A stretch of DNA of 64,000 nt from Gordius sp. MW1 (GCA_964036665.1 OZ038530.1:682001-746000); one strand, 5' to 3'; counted from the first letter of the stretch, positions 8,634 to 22,079 are shown. Numbers and translations: made by a program. The notes: a model not told the origin generated them from the sequence alone.

Positions 8634-11600
8634 GTCCGTTGTCCGTCCGTTGTCCGCCCGTTGTCCGTCTGTTGTCCGTCCGTTGTCCGTCCGTTGTCCG
8701 TTCGTTGTCCGTTCGTTGTCCTTCCGTTGTCCTTCCGTTGTCCTTCCGTTGTCCTTCCGTTGTCCGTCCCTTGTCCGTCTGATGTCCTTCCGTTGTCCGT
8801 CTGATGTCCTTTTGTTGTCCGTCCGTTGTCCGTCTGATGTCCTTTTGTTGTCCTTCCGTTGTCCGTCATTTGTCCGCCCGTTGTCCGTCCGTTGTCCGTC
8901 CGTTGTCCGTCAGATGTCCTTTTGTTGTCCGCCCATTGTCCGCCCGTTGTCCGTCCGTTGTCCGTCCGTTGTCCTTCCGTTGTCCGTCTGATGTCCTTTT
9001 GTTGTCCGTCCGTTGTCCGTCCGTTGTCCGCCCGTTGTCCTTCCGTTGTCCTTCCGTTGTCCGCCCGTTGTCCGCCCGTTGTCCGTCCGTTGTCCGTCCG
9101 TTGTCCGTCCGTTGTCCTTCCGTTGTCCGTCTGATGTCCTTTTGTTGTCCGTCCGTTGTCCGTCCGTTGTCCTTCCGTTGTCCTTCCGTTGTCCGTCCGT
9201 TGTCCGTCCGTTGTCCTTCCGTTGTCCGTCCGTTGTCCGTCTGATGTCCTTCCGTTGTCCATCCGTTGTCCGTCCCTTGTCCGTCTGATGTCCTTCCGTT
9301 GTCCGTCCGTTGTCCGTCTGATGTCCTTCCGTTGTCCGTCCGTTGTCCGTCCCTTGTCCGTCTGATGTCCTTCCGTTGTCCGTCCGTTGTCCGTCCGTTG
9401 TCCGCCCGTTGTCCTTCCGTTGTCCTTCCGTTGTCCGTCCGTTGTCCGTCTGATGTCCTTCCGTTGTCCGTCCGTTGTCCGTCCGTTGTCCGCCCGTTGT
9501 CCGTCCGTTGTCCCTCTGATGTCCTTCCGTTGTCCGTCCGTTGTCCGTCCGTTGTCCGTCCGTTGTCCGCCCGTTGTCTTTCCGTTGTCCGTCCGTTGTC
9601 CGTCCGTTGTCCTTCCGTTGTCCTTCCGTTGTCCGTTCGTTGTCCTTCCGTTGTCCGTCTGATGTCCTTTTGTTGTCCGTCCGTTGTCCGTCCGTTGTCC
9701 GTCCGTTGTCCGTCCGTTGTCCGTCCGTTGTCCGTCCGTTGTCCTTCCGTTGTCCGTCTGAAGTCCGCCTGTTGTCCGTCCGTTGTCCGTCCGTTGTCCA
9801 TTCGTTGTATGTCCGTTGTCCTTCCGTTGTCCGTCCGTTGTCCTTCCGTTGTCCTTCCGTTGTCCGTCCGTTGTCCTTCCGTTGTCCGTCCGTTGTCCGT
9901 CTGATGTCCTTTTGTTGTCCGTCCGTTGTCCGTCTGATGTCCTTTTGTTGTCCTTCCGTTGTCCGTCCGTTGTCCATCTGATGTCCTTCCGTTGTCCATC
10001 CGTTGTCCGTCCCTTGTCCGCCCGTTGTCCGTCCGTTGTCCGTCCGTTGTCCGTCCGTTGTCCTTCCGTTGTCCGTCCGTTGTCCTTCCGTTGTCCGTCC
10101 GTTGTCCGTCTGATGTCCTTTTGTTGTCCGTCCGTTGTCCGTCCGTTGTCCGTTCGTTGTCCGTCCCTTGTCCGTCTGATGTCCTTTTGTTGTCCGTCCG
10201 TTGTCCGTTCGTTGTCCGTTCGTTGTCCGTTCGTTGTCCGTCTGATGTCCTTTTGTTGTCCTTCCGTTGTCCGTTCGTTGTCCGTCTGATGTCCTTCCGT
10301 TGTCCGTCCGTTGTCCGCCCGTTGTCCTTCCGTTGTCCTTCCGTTGTCCGTCCGTTGTCCGTCCGTTGTCCGCCCGTTGTCCGTCTGATGTCCTTTTGTT
10401 GTCCGTCCGTTGTCCGTCCGTTGTCCGTTCTTTGTCCGTCCCTTGTCCGTCTGATGTCCTTTTGTTGTCCGTCCGTTGTCCGTCCGTTGTCCTTTTGTTG
10501 TCTGTCCGTTGTCCGTTCGTTGTCCGTTCGTTGTCCGTTCGTTGTCCGTCCGTTGTCCTTCCGTTGTCCGTCTGAAGTCCGCCTGTTGTCCGTCCGTTGT
10601 CCGTCTGATGTCCTTTTGTTGTCTGTCCGTTGTCCGTTCGTTGTCCGTTCGTTGTCCGTTCGTTGTCCGTCCGTTGTCCGCCCGTTGTCCTTCCGTTGTC
10701 CTTCCGTTGTCCGTCCGTTGTCCGTCCGTTGTCCGTCCGTTGTCCTTCCGTTGTCCGTCCGTTGTCCTTCCGTTGTCCGTCCGTTGTCCGTCTGATGTCC
10801 TTTTGTTGTCCGTCCGTTGTCCGTCCGTTGTCCGTTCGTTGTCCGTCCCTTGTCCGTCTGATGTCCTTTTGTTGTCCGTCCGTTGTCCGTTCGTTGTCCG
10901 TTCGTTGTCCGTTCGTTGTCCGTCTGATGTCCTTTTGTTGTCCTTCCGTTGTCCGTTCGTTGTCCGTCTGATGTCCTTCCGTTGTCCGTCCGTTGTCCGC
11001 CCGTTGTCCTTCCGTTGTCCTTCCGTTGTCCGTCCGTTGTCCGTCCGTTGTCCTTCCGTTGTCCGTCCGTTGTCCTTCCGTTGTCCGTCCGTTGTCCGTC
11101 TGATGTCCTTTTGTTGTCCGTCCGTTGTCCGTCCGTTGTCCGTTTGTTGTCCGTCCCTTGTCCGTCTGATGTCCTTTTGTTGTCCGTCCGTTGTCCGTTC
11201 GTTGTCCGTTCGTTGTCCGTTCGTTGTCCGTCTGATGTCCTTTTGTTGTCCTTCCGTTGTCCGTTCGTTGTCCGTCTGATGTCCTTCCGTTGTCCGTCCG
11301 TTGTCCGCCCGTTGTCCTTCCGTTGTCCTTCCGTTGTCCGTCCGTTGTCCGTCCGTTGTCCGCCCGTTGTCCGTCTGATGTCCTTTTGTTGTCCGTCCGT
11401 TGTCCGTCCGTTGTCCGTTCTTTGTCCGTCCATTGTCCGTCTGATGTCCTTTTGTTGTCCGTCCGTTGTCCGTCCGTTGTCCTTTTGTTGTCTGTCCGTT
11501 GTCCGTTCGTTGTCCGTTCGTTGTCCGTTCGTTGTCCGTCCGTTGTCCTTCCGTTGTCCGTCTGAAGTCCGCCTGTTGTCCGTCCGTTGTCCGTCTGATG

Positions 11601-14600
11601 TCCTTTTGTTGTCTGTCCGTTGTCCGTTCGTTGTCCTTCCGTTGTCCGTCTGATGTCCTTTTGTTGTCCGTCCGTTGTCCGTCCGTTGTCCGCCCGTTGT
11701 CCTTCCGTTGTCCTTCCGTTGTCCGCCCGTTGTCCGCCCGTTGTCCGTCCGTTGTCCGTCCGTTGTCCGTCCGTTGTCCTTCCGTTGTCCGTCTGATGTC
11801 CTTTTGTTGTCCGTCCGTTGTCCGTCCGTTGTCCTTCCGTTGTCCTTCCGTTGTCCGTCCGTTGTCCGTCCGTTGTCCTTCCGTTGTCCGTCCGTTGTCC
11901 GTCTGATGTCCTTCCGTTGTCCATCCGTTGTCCGTCCCTTGTCCGTCTGATGTCCTTCCGTTGTCCGTCCGTTGTCCGTCTGATGTCCTTCCGTTGTCCG
12001 TCCGTTGTCCGTCCCTTGTCCGTCTGATGTCCTTCCGTTGTCCGTCCGTTGTCCGTCCGTTGTCCGCCCGTTGTCCTTCCGTTGTCCTTCCGTTGTCCGT
12101 CCGTTGTCCGTCTGATGTCCTTCCGTTGTCCGTCCGTTGTCCGTCCGTTGTCCGCCCGTTGTCCGTCCGTTGTCCCTCTGATGTCCTTCCGTTGTCCGTC
12201 CGTTGTCCGCCCGTTGTCCGTCCGTTGTCCGCCCGTTGTCCTTCCGTTGTCCGTCCGTTGTCCGTCCGTTGTCCTTCCGTTGTCCTTCCGTTGTCCGTTC
12301 GTTGTCCTTCCGTTGTCCGTCTGATGTCCTTTTGTTGTCCGTCCGTTGTCCGTCCGTTGTCCGTCCGTTGTCCGTCCGTTGTCCGTCCGTTGTCCGTCCG
12401 TTGTCCGTCTGAAGTCCGCCTGTTGTCCGTCCGTTGTCCGTCCGTTGTCCATTCGTTGTATGTCCGTTGTCCTTCCGTTGTCCGTCCGTTGTCCTTCCGT
12501 TGTCCTTCCGTTGTCCGTCCGTTGTCCTTCCGTTGTCCGTCCGTTGTCCGTCTGATGTCCTTTTGTTGTCCGTCCGTTGTCCGTCTGATGTCCTTTTGTT
12601 GTCCTTCCGTTGTCCGTCCGTTGTCCATCTGATGTCCTTCCGTTGTCCATCCGTTGTCCGTCCCTTGTCCGCCCGTTGTCCGTCCGTTGTCCGTCCGTTG
12701 TCCGTCCGTTGTCCTTCCGTTGTCCGTCCGTTGTCCTTCCGTTGTCCGTCCGTTGTCCGTCTGATGTCCTTTTGTTGTCCGTCCGTTGTCCGTCCGTTGT
12801 CCGTTCGTTGTCCGTCCCTTGTCCGTCTGATGTCCTTTTGTTGTCCGTCCGTTGTCCGTTCGTTGTCCGTTCGTTGTCCGTTCGTTGTCCGTCTGATGTC
12901 CTTTTGTTGTCCTTCCGTTGTCCGTTCGTTGTCCGTCTGATGTCCTTCCGTTGTCCGTCCGTTGTCCGCCCGTTGTCCTTCCGTTGTCCTTCCGTTGTCC
13001 GTCCGTTGTCCGTCCGTTGTCCGCCCGTTGTCCGTCTGATGTCCTTTTGTTGTCCGTCCGTTGTCCGTCCGTTGTCCGTTCTTTGTCCGTCCCTTGTCCG
13101 TCTGATGTCCTTTTGTTGTCCGTCCGTTGTCCGTCCGTTGTCCTTTTGTTGTCTGTCCGTTGTCCGTTCGTTGTCCGTTCGTTGTCCGTTCGTTGTCCGT
13201 CCGTTGTCCTTCCGTTGTCCGTCTGAAGTCCGCCTGTTGTCCGTCCGTTGTCCGTCTGATGTCCTTTTGTTGTCTGTCCGTTGTCCGTTCGTTGTCCGTT
13301 CGTTGTCCGTTCGTTGTCCGTCCGTTGTCCGCCCGTTGTCCTTCCGTTGTCCTTCCGTTGTCCGTCCGTTGTCCGTCCGTTGTCCGTCCGTTGTCCTTCC
13401 GTTGTCCGTCCGTTGTCCTTCCGTTGTCCCTCCGTTGTCCGTCTGATGTCCTTTTGTTGTCCGTCCGTTGTCCGTCCGTTGTCCGTTCGTTGTCCGTCCC
13501 TTGTCCGTCTGATGTCCTTTTGTTGTCCGTCCGTTGTCCGTTCGTTGTCCGTCCGTTGTCCGTTCGTTGTCCGTCTGATGTCCTTTTGTTGTCCTTCCGT
13601 TGTCCTTCCGTTGTCCGTCCGTTGTCCGTCTGATGTCCTTCCGTTGTCCTTCCGTTGTCCGTCCGTTGTCCGTCTGATGTCCTTTTGTTGTCCGTCCGTT
13701 GTCCGTCCGTTGTCCGTTCGTTGTCCGTCCCTTGTGCGTCTGATGTCCTTTTGTTGTCCGTCCGTTGTCCGTTCGTTGTCCGTTCGTTGTCCGTCTGATG
13801 TCCTTTTGTTGTCCGTCCGTTGTCCTTCCGTTGTCCTTCCGTTGTCCGTCCGTTGTCCTTCCGTTGTCCTTCCGTTGTCCTTTTGTTGTCCGTCCGTTGT
13901 CCGTCCGTTGTCCGTTCGTTGTCCGTCCCTTGTCCGTCTGATGTCCTTTTGTTGTCCTTCCGTTTTCCGTTCGTTGTCCGTCTGATGTCTTCCGTTGTCC
14001 GTCCGTTGTCCGCCCGTTGTCCTTCCGTTGTCCGTCCGTTGTCCGTCCGTTGTCCTTCCGTTGTCCGTCTGATGTCCTTCCGTTGTCCATCCGTTGTCCG
14101 TCCCTTGTCCGTCTGATGTCCTTCCGTTGTCCGTCCGTTGTCCGTCTGATGTCCTTCCGTTGTCCGTCCGTTGTCCGTCCCTTGTCCGTCTAATGTCCTT
14201 CCGTTGTCCGTCCGTTGTCCGTCCGTTGTCCTTCCGTTGTCCGTCCGTTGTCCGTCCGTTGTCTGTCCGTTGTCCGCCCATTGTCCGTCCGTTCTCCTTC
14301 CGTTGTCCGTCCGTTGTCCTTCCGTTGTCCGTCTGATGTCCTTTTGTTGTCCGTCCGTTGTCCGCCCGTTGTCCTTCCGTTGTCCGTTCTTTGTCCATCT
14401 GATGTCCTTTTGTTGTCCGTCCGTTGTCCGTTCGTTGTCCGTTCGTTGTCCGTTCGTTGTCCGTCTGATGTCCTTTTGTTGTCCTTCCGTTGTCCGTTCG
14501 TTGTCCGTCTGATGTCCTTCCGTTGTCCGTCCGTTGTCCGCCCGTTGTCCTTCCGTTGTCCTTCCGTTGTACTTCCGTTGTCCGTCTGATGTCCGCCCGT

Positions 14601-15014
14601 TGTCCTTCCGTTGTCCGTCCGTTGTCCGCCCGTTGTCCTTCCGTTGTCCTTCCGTTGTCCGTCCGTTGTCCTTCCGTTGTCCGTCCGTTGTCCGTTCGTT
14701 GTCCGTTCGTTGTCCGCCCGTTGTCCTTCCGTTGTCCTTCCGTTGTCCGTCCGTTGTCCTTCCGTTGTCCGTCCGTTGTCCGTCTGATGTCCTTTTGTTG
14801 TCCGTCCGTTGTCCGTCTGATGTCCTTTTGTTGTCCTTCCGTTGTCCGTCCGTTGTCCGTCTGATGTCCTTCCGTTGTCCATCCGTTGTCCGTCCCTTGT
14901 CCATCTGATGTCCTTCCGTTGTCCGTCCGTTGTCCGTCTGATGTCCTTCCGTTGTCCGTCCGTTGTCCGTCCCTTGTCCGTCTGATGTCCTTCCGTTGTC
15001 CGTCCGTTGTCCAT
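8634..15014 (+). repeat. 11-bp satellite array, block C
   Basis: 6.4 kb of uninterrupted plus-oriented satellite. The part from about 10,440 copies the window start at offset 10,439. The part from 8,804 copies 5,190 onward at 3,614-3,636 bp. It includes the 10-bp monomer at 13,987-13,996 expected from the copy at 3,548. Minus-strand frames stay open through almost the whole block in all three registers, so they are not evidence of coding. Confidence 0.97.
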
Positions 15015-15469
15015 CAGGAGGCTACAAGTTTGAATCCCGGAGAGTATTCTGTTCTTGTTAATAACATTGATAATATGACTTTTTAGCCGTCCGCTGAAAT
15101 TTTCACGAAGCCTATATGGTTGAACAAAAAAATTTAAAAAATTTTCAAGTCGAAAAAATTTTTTTTGTCGGAATTCACCTCTGATATCGAAAATTTTCAT
15201 GAGGCCTATATGGTGTTACAAAAAAATTGAAAAAATTTTGAGGTCGAAAAAAATATTTTTTGATAAAAAAATTTAATAAATTGCATAGCACGGAGGGACG
15301 ACGGAGGGACGACAGAGGGACGACGGACGGACGACGGAGAGACGACGGAGGGAGGACGGACGGACAACGGAGGGACGACGGACCGTCCGTTGTCCGTCAG
15401 GAGGCAACAAGTTTGAATCCGTGAGAGTATTCTGTTGATAATATGACTTTTTGGCCGTCCGCTGGCTAC
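15015..15469 (+). repeat. AT-rich linker L3 (type I, 455 bp)
   Basis: Identical in order and length to L1 (offset +10,439) and L2 (offset +6,836). The inverted satellite run is at 15291-15383. Confidence 0.93.
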
Positions 15470-18400
15470 GTCCGTTGTCCGTCCGTTGTCCGCCCGTTGT
15501 CCGTCTGTTGTCCGTCCGTTGTCCGTCCGTTGTCCGTTCGTTGTCCGTTCGTTGTCCTTCCGTTGTCCTTCCGTTGTCCTTCCGTTGTCCGTCCCTTGTC
15601 CGTCTGATGTCCTTCCGTTGTCCGTCTGATGTCCTTTTGTTGTCCGTCCGTTGTCCGTCTGATGTCCTTTTGTTGTCCTTCCGTTGTCCGTCATTTGTCC
15701 GCCCGTTGTCCGTCCGTTGTCCGTCCGTTGTCCGTCAGATGTCCTTTTGTTGTCCGCCCATTGTCCGCCCGTTGTCCGTCCGTTGTCCGTCCGTTGTCCG
15801 TCCGTTGTCCTTCCGTTGTCCGTCTGATGTCCTTTTGTTGTCCGTCCGTTGTCCGTCCGTTGTCCGCCCGTTGTCCTTCCGTTGTCCTTCCGTTGTCCGC
15901 CCGTTGTCCGCCCGTTGTCCGTCCGTTGTCCGTCCGTTGTCCTTCCGTTGTCCGTCTGATGTCCTTTTGTTGTCCGTCCGTTGTCCGTCCGTTGTCCTTC
16001 CGTTGTCCTTCCGTTGTCCGTCCGTTGTCCGTCCGTTGTCCTTCCGTTGTCCGTCCGTTGTCCGTCTGATGTCCTTCCGTTGTCCATCCGTTGTCCGTCC
16101 CTTGTCCGTCTGATGTCCTTCCGTTGTCCGTCCGTTGTCCGTCTGATGTCCTTCCGTTGTCCGTCCGTTGTCCGTCCCTTGTCCGTCTGATGTCCTTCCG
16201 TTGTCCGTCCGTTGTCCGTCCGTTGTCCGCCCGTTGTCCTTCCGTTGTCCTTCCGTTGTCCGTCCGTTGTCCGTCTGATGTCCTTCCGTTGTCCGTCCGT
16301 TGTCCGCCCGTTGTCCGTCCGTTGTCCCTCTGATGTCCTTCCGTTGTCCGTCCGTTGTCCGTCCGTTGTCCGTCCGTTGTCCGCCCGTTGTCCTTCCGTT
16401 GTCCGTCCGTTGTCCGTCCGTTGTCCTTCCGTTGTCCTTCCGTTGTCCGTTCGTTGTCCTTCCGTTGTCCGTCTGATGTCCTTTTGTTGTCCGTCCGTTG
16501 TCCGTCCGTTGTCCGTCCGTTGTCCGTCCGTTGTCCGTCCGTTGTCCTTCCGTTGTCCGTCTGAAGTCCGCCTGTTGTCCGTCCGTTGTCCGTCCGTTGT
16601 CCATTCGTTGTATGTCCGTTGTCCTTCCGTTGTCCGTCCGTTGTCCTTCCGTTGTCCTTCCGTTGTCCGTCCGTTGTCCTTCCGTTGTCCGTCCGTTGTC
16701 CGTCTGATGTCCTTTTGTTGTCCGTCCGTTGTCCGTCTGATGTCCTTTTGTTGTCCTTCCGTTGTCCGTCCGTTGTCCATCTGATGTCCTTCCGTTGTCC
16801 ATCCGTTGTCCGTCCCTTGTCCGCCCGTTGTCCGTCCGTTGTCCGTCCGTTGTCCGTCCGTTGTCCTTCCGTTGTCCGTCCGTTGTCCTTCCGTTGTCCG
16901 TCCGTTGTCCGTCTGATGTCCTTTTGTTGTCCGTCCGTTGTCCGTCCGTTGTCCGTTCGTTGTCCGTCCCTTGTCCGTCTGATGTCCTTTTGTTGTCCGT
17001 CCGTTGTCCGTTCGTTGTCCGTTCGTTGTCCGTTCGTTGTCCGTCTGATGTCCTTTTGTTGTCCTTCCGTTGTCCGTTCGTTGTCCGTCTGATGTCCTTC
17101 CGTTGTCCGTCCGTTGTCCGCCCGTTGTCCTTCCGTTGTCCTTCCGTTGTCCGTCCGTTGTCCGTCCGTTGTCCGCCCGTTGTCCGTCTGATGTCCTTTT
17201 GTTGTCCGTCCGTTGTCCGTCCGTTGTCCGTTCTTTGTCCGTCCCTTGTCCGTCTGATGTCCTTTTGTTGTCCGTCCGTTGTCCGTCCGTTGTCCTTTTG
17301 TTGTCTGTCCGTTGTCCGTTCGTTGTCCGTTCGTTGTCCGTCCGTTGTCCTTCCGTTGTCCGTCTGAAGTCCGCCTGTTGTCCGTCCGTTGTCCGTCTGA
17401 TGTCCTTTTGTTGTCTGTCCGTTGTCCGTTCGTTGTCCGTTCGTTGTCCGTTCGTTGTCCGTCCGTTGTCCGCCCGTTGTCCTTCCGTTGTCCTTCCGTT
17501 GTCCGTCCGTTGTCCGTCCGTTGTCCGTCCGTTGTCCTTCCGTTGTCCGTCCGTTGTCCTTCCGTTGTCCGTCCGTTGTCCGTCTGATGTCCTTTTGTTG
17601 TCCGTCCGTTGTCCGTCCGTTGTCCGTTCGTTGTCCGTCCCTTGTCCGTCTGATGTCCTTTTGTTGTCCGTCCGTTGTCCGTTCGTTGTCCGTTCGTTGT
17701 CCGTTCGTTGTCCGTCTGATGTCCTTTTGTTGTCCTTCCGTTGTCCGTTCGTTGTCCGTCTGATGTCCTTCCGTTGTCCGTCCGTTGTCCGCCCGTTGTC
17801 CTTCCGTTGTCCTTCCGTTGTCCGTCCGTTGTCCGTCCGTTGTCCTTCCGTTGTCCGTCCGTTGTCCTTCCGTTGTCCGTCCGTTGTCCGTCTGATGTCC
17901 TTTTGTTGTCCGTCCGTTGTCCGTCCGTTGTCCGTTTGTTGTCCGTCCCTTGTCCGTCTGATGTCCTTTTGTTGTCCGTCCGTTGTCCGTTCGTTGTCCG
18001 TTCGTTGTCCGTTCGTTGTCCGTCTGATGTCCTTTTGTTGTCCTTCCGTTGTCCGTTCGTTGTCCGTCTGATGTCCTTCCGTTGTCCGTCCGTTGTCCGC
18101 CCGTTGTCCTTCCGTTGTCCTTCCGTTGTCCGTCCGTTGTCCGTCCGTTGTCCGCCCGTTGTCCGTCTGATGTCCTTTTGTTGTCCGTCCGTTGTCCGTC
18201 CGTTGTCCGTTCTTTGTCCGTCCATTGTCCGTCTGATGTCCTTTTGTTGTCCGTCCGTTGTCCGTCCGTTGTCCTTTTGTTGTCTGTCCGTTGTCCGTTC
18301 GTTGTCCGTTCGTTGTCCGTTCGTTGTCCGTCCGTTGTCCTTCCGTTGTCCGTCTGAAGTCCGCCTGTTGTCCGTCCGTTGTCCGTCTGATGTCCTTTTG

Positions 18401-20583
18401 TTGTCTGTCCGTTGTCCGTTCGTTGTCCTTCCGTTGTCCGTCTGATGTCCTTTTGTTGTCCGTCCGTTGTCCGTCCGTTGTCCGCCCGTTGTCCTTCCGT
18501 TGTCCTTCCGTTGTCCGCCCGTTGTCCGCCCGTTGTCCGTCCGTTGTCCGTCCGTTGTCCGTCCGTTGTCCTTCCGTTGTCCGTCTGATGTCCTTTTGTT
18601 GTCCGTCCGTTGTCCGTCCGTTGTCCTTCCGTTGTCCTTCCGTTGTCCGTCCGTTGTCCGTCCGTTGTCCTTCCGTTGTCCGTCCGTTGTCCGTCTGATG
18701 TCCTTCCGTTGTCCATCCGTTGTCCGTCCCTTGTCCGTCTGATGTCCTTCCGTTGTCCGTCCGTTGTCCGTCTGATGTCCTTCCGTTGTCCGTCCGTTGT
18801 CCGTCCCTTGTCCGTCTGATGTCCTTCCGTTGTCCGTCCGTTGTCCGTCCGTTGTCCGCCCGTTGTCCTTCCGTTGTCCTTCCGTTGTCCGTCCGTTGTC
18901 CGTCTGATGTCCTTCCGTTGTCCGTCCGTTGTCCGTCCGTTGTCCGCCCGTTGTCCGTCCGTTGTCCCTCTGATGTCCTTCCGTTGTCCGTCCGTTGTCC
19001 GTCCGTTGTCCGTCCGTTGTCCGCCCGTTGTCCTTCCGTTGTCCGTCCGTTGTCCGTCCGTTGTCCTTCCGTTGTCCTTCCGTTGTCCGTTCGTTGTCCT
19101 TCCGTTGTCCGTCTGATGTCCTTTTGTTGTCCGTCCGTTGTCCGTCCGTTGTCCGTCCGTTGTCCTTCCGTTGTCCGTCTGAAGTCCGCCTGTTGTCCGT
19201 CCGTTGTCCGTCCGTTGTCCATTCGTTGTATGTCCGTTGTCCTTCCGTTGTCCGTCCGTTGTCCTTCCGTTGTCCTTCCGTTGTCCGTCCGTTGTCCTTC
19301 CGTTGTCCGTCCGTTGTCCGTCTGATGTCCTTTTGTTGTCCGTCCGTTGTCCGTCTGATGTCCTTTTGTTGTCCTTCCGTTGTCCGTCCGTTGTCCATCT
19401 GATGTCCTTCCGTTGTCCATCCGTTGTCCGTCCCTTGTCCGCCCGTTGTCCGTCCGTTGTCCGTCCGTTGTCCGTCCGTTGTCCTTCCGTTGTCCGTCCG
19501 TTGTCCTTCCGTTGTCCTTCCGTTGTCCGTCTGATGTCCTTTTGTTGTCCGTCCGTTGTCCGTCCGTTGTCCGTTCGTTGTCCGTCCCTTGTCCGTCTGA
19601 TGTCCTTTTGTTGTCCGTCCGTTGTCCGTTCGTTGTCCGTTCGTTGTCCGTTCGTTGTCCGTCTGATGTCCTTTTGTTGTCCTTCCGTTGTCCGTTCGTT
19701 GTCCGTCTGATGTCCTTCCGTTGTCCGTCCGTTGTCCGCCCGTTGTCCTTCCGTTGTCCTTCCGTTGTCCGTCCGTTGTCCGTCCGTTGTCCGCCCGTTG
19801 TCCGTCTGATGTCCTTTTGTTGTCCGTCCGTTGTCCGTCCGTTGTCCGTTCTTTGTCCGTCCCTTGTCCGTCTGATGTCCTTTTGTTGTCCGTCCGTTGT
19901 CCGTCCGTTGTCCTTTTGTTGTCTGTCCGTTGTCCGTTCGTTGTCCGTTCGTTGTCCGTTCGTTGTCCGTCCGTTGTCCTTCCGTTGTCCGTCTGAAGTC
20001 CGCCTGTTGTCCGTCCGTTGTCCGTCTGATGTCCTTTTGTTGTCTGTCCGTTGTCCGTTCGTTGTCCGTTCGTTGTCCGTTCGTTGTCCGTCCGTTGTCC
20101 GCCCGTTGTCCTTCCGTTGTCCTTCCGTTGTCCGTCCGTTGTCCGTCCGTTGTCCGTCCGTTGTCCTTCCGTTGTCCGTCCGTTGTCCTTCCGTTGTCCG
20201 TCCGTTGTCCGTCTGATGTCCTTTTGTTGTCCGTCCGTTGTCCGTCCGTTGTCCGTTCGTTGTCCGTCCCTTGTCCGTCTGATGTCCTTTTGTTGTCCGT
20301 CCGTTGTCCGTTCGTTGTCCGTTCGTTGTCCGTTCGTTGTCCGTCTGATGTCCTTTTGTTGTCCTTCCGTTGTCCGTTCGTTGTCCGTCTGATGTCCTTC
20401 CGTTGTCCGTCCGTTGTCCGCCCGTTGTCCTTCCGTTGTCCTTCCGTTGTCCGTCCGTTGTCCGTCCGTTGTCCTTCCGTTGTCCGTCCGTTGTCCTTCC
20501 GTTGTCCGTCCGTTGTCCGTCTGATGTCCTTTTGTTGTCCGTCCGTTGTCCGTCCGTTGTCCGTTTGTTGTCCGTCCCTTGTC

Positions 20584-22026
20584 CGTCTGATGTCCTTTTG
20601 TTGTCCGTCCGTTGTCCGTTCGTTGTCCGTTCGTTGTCCGTTCGTTGTCCGTCTGATGTCCTTTTGTTGTCCTTCCGTTGTCCGTTCGTTGTCCGTCTGA
20701 TGTCCTTCCGTTGTCCGTCCGTTGTCCGCCCGTTGTCCTTCCGTTGTCCTTCCGTTGTCCGTCCGTTGTCCGTCCGTTGTCCGCCCGTTGTCCGTCTGAT
20801 GTCCTTTTGTTGTCCGTCCGTTGTCCGTCCGTTGTCCGTTCTTTGTCCGTCCATTGTCCGTCTGATGTCCTTTTGTTGTCCGTCCGTTGTCCGTCCGTTG
20901 TCCTTTTGTTGTCTGTCCGTTGTCCGTTCGTTGTCCGTTCGTTGTCCGTTCGTTGTCCGTCCGTTGTCCTTCCGTTGTCCGTCTGAAGTCCGCCTGTTGT
21001 CCGTCCGTTGTCCGTCTGATGTCCTTTTGTTGTCTGTCCGTTGTCCGTTCGTTGTCCTTCCGTTGTCCGTCCGTTGTCCGTCTGATGTCCTTCCGTTGTC
21101 CGTCCGTTGTCCGTCCGTTGTCCGCCCGTTGTCCTTCCGTTGTCCGTCCGTTGTCCCTCCGTTGTCCGTCTGATGTCCTTCCGTTGTCCGTCCGTTGTCC
21201 TTCCGTTGTCCGTCCCTTGTCCGTCTGATGTCCTTCCGTTGTCCGTCCGTTGTCCGTCCGTTGTCCGCCCGTTGTCTATCCGTTGTCCTTCCGTTGTCCG
21301 TCCGTTGTCCGTCTGATGTCCTTTTGTTGTCCGTCCGTTGTCCGTTCGTTGTCCGTTCGTTGTCCGTTCGTTGTCCGTCTGATGTCCTTTTGTTGTCCTT
21401 CCGTTGTCCGTTCGTTGTCCGTCTGATGTCCTTCCGTTGTCCGTCCGTTGTCCGCCCGTTGTCCTTCCGTTGTCCTTCCGTTGTCCGTCCGTTGTCCGTC
21501 CGTTGTCCGCCCGTTGTCCGTCTGATGTCCTTTTGTTGTCCGTCCGTTGTCCGTCCGTTGTCCGTTCTTTGTCCGTCCATTGTCCGTCTGATGTCCTTTT
21601 GTTGTCCGTCCGTTGTCCGTCCGTTGTCCTTTTGTTGTCTGTCCGTTGTCCGTTCGTTGTCCGTTCGTTGTCCGTTCGTTGTCCGTCCGTTGTCCTTCCG
21701 TTGTCCGTCTGAAGTCCGCCTGTTGTCCGTCCGTTGTCCGTCTGATGTCCTTTTGTTGTCTGTCCGTTGTCCGTTCGTTGTCCTTCCGTTGTCCGTCCGT
21801 TGTCCGTCTGATGTCCTTCCGTTGTCCGTCCGTTGTCCGTCCGTTGTCCGCCCGTTGTCCTTCCGTTGTCCGTCCGTTGTCCCTCCGTTGTCCGTCTGAT
21901 GTCCTTCCGTTGTCCGTCCGTTGTCCTTCCGTTGTCCGTCCCTTGTCCGTCTGATGTCCTTCCGTTGTCCGTCCGTTGTCCGTCCGTTGTCCGCCCGTTG
22001 TCTATCCGTTGTCCTTCCGTTGTCCG
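20584..22026 (+). repeat. Tandem duplication of 726 bp (66 monomers)
   Basis: 20,584-21,309 is repeated at 21,310-22,026. Landmarks agree at +726 bp (for example 20,678 and 21,404; 20,887 and 21,613), which is exactly 66 monomers. The copies stay alike to a rare GTCTATCCGTT monomer near 21,280 and 22,006, then diverge. Confidence 0.85.
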
Positions 22027-22079
22027 TCTGATGTCCTTTTGTTGTCCGCCCGTTGTCCTTCCGTAGTCCGCCCGTTGTC

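Larger units (their letters stand above)
1..20200 (+). repeat. Nested higher-order repeats with offsets 3.6, 6.8 and 10.44 kb
   Basis: Three copies of one region are present. 3,705 to about 7,140 recurs from 7,308 (offset 3,603, rising to 3,636). 7,308 to about 13,430 recurs from 14,144 (offset 6,836, falling to 6,770). 1 to about 7,140 recurs from 10,440 (offset 10,439, later 10,428). The first two offsets sum to the third. Later steps between copies are multiples of 11 bp. This was read from landmarks, not aligned. Confidence 0.87.

Noticed and set aside
8866-14904. A minus-strand open frame of about 2,000 codons, and similar ones at 15206-21580, 8630-14398 and 8910-14090, as giant polar repeat-protein genes.
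   Set aside because: All three minus frames are open over the same stretch and give the same peptide in shifted register. That follows from a stop-free 11-bp unit, not from selection. No start context, intron or domain supports a gene.
10440-17570. The 10.44-kb and other long near-identical copies as pure assembly error.
   Set aside because: Copies differ by private substitutions (for example 7791 and 7983 against 4188 and 4380) and by whole-monomer indels, so they are not simple duplicated contig ends. Exact copy number still needs read support.
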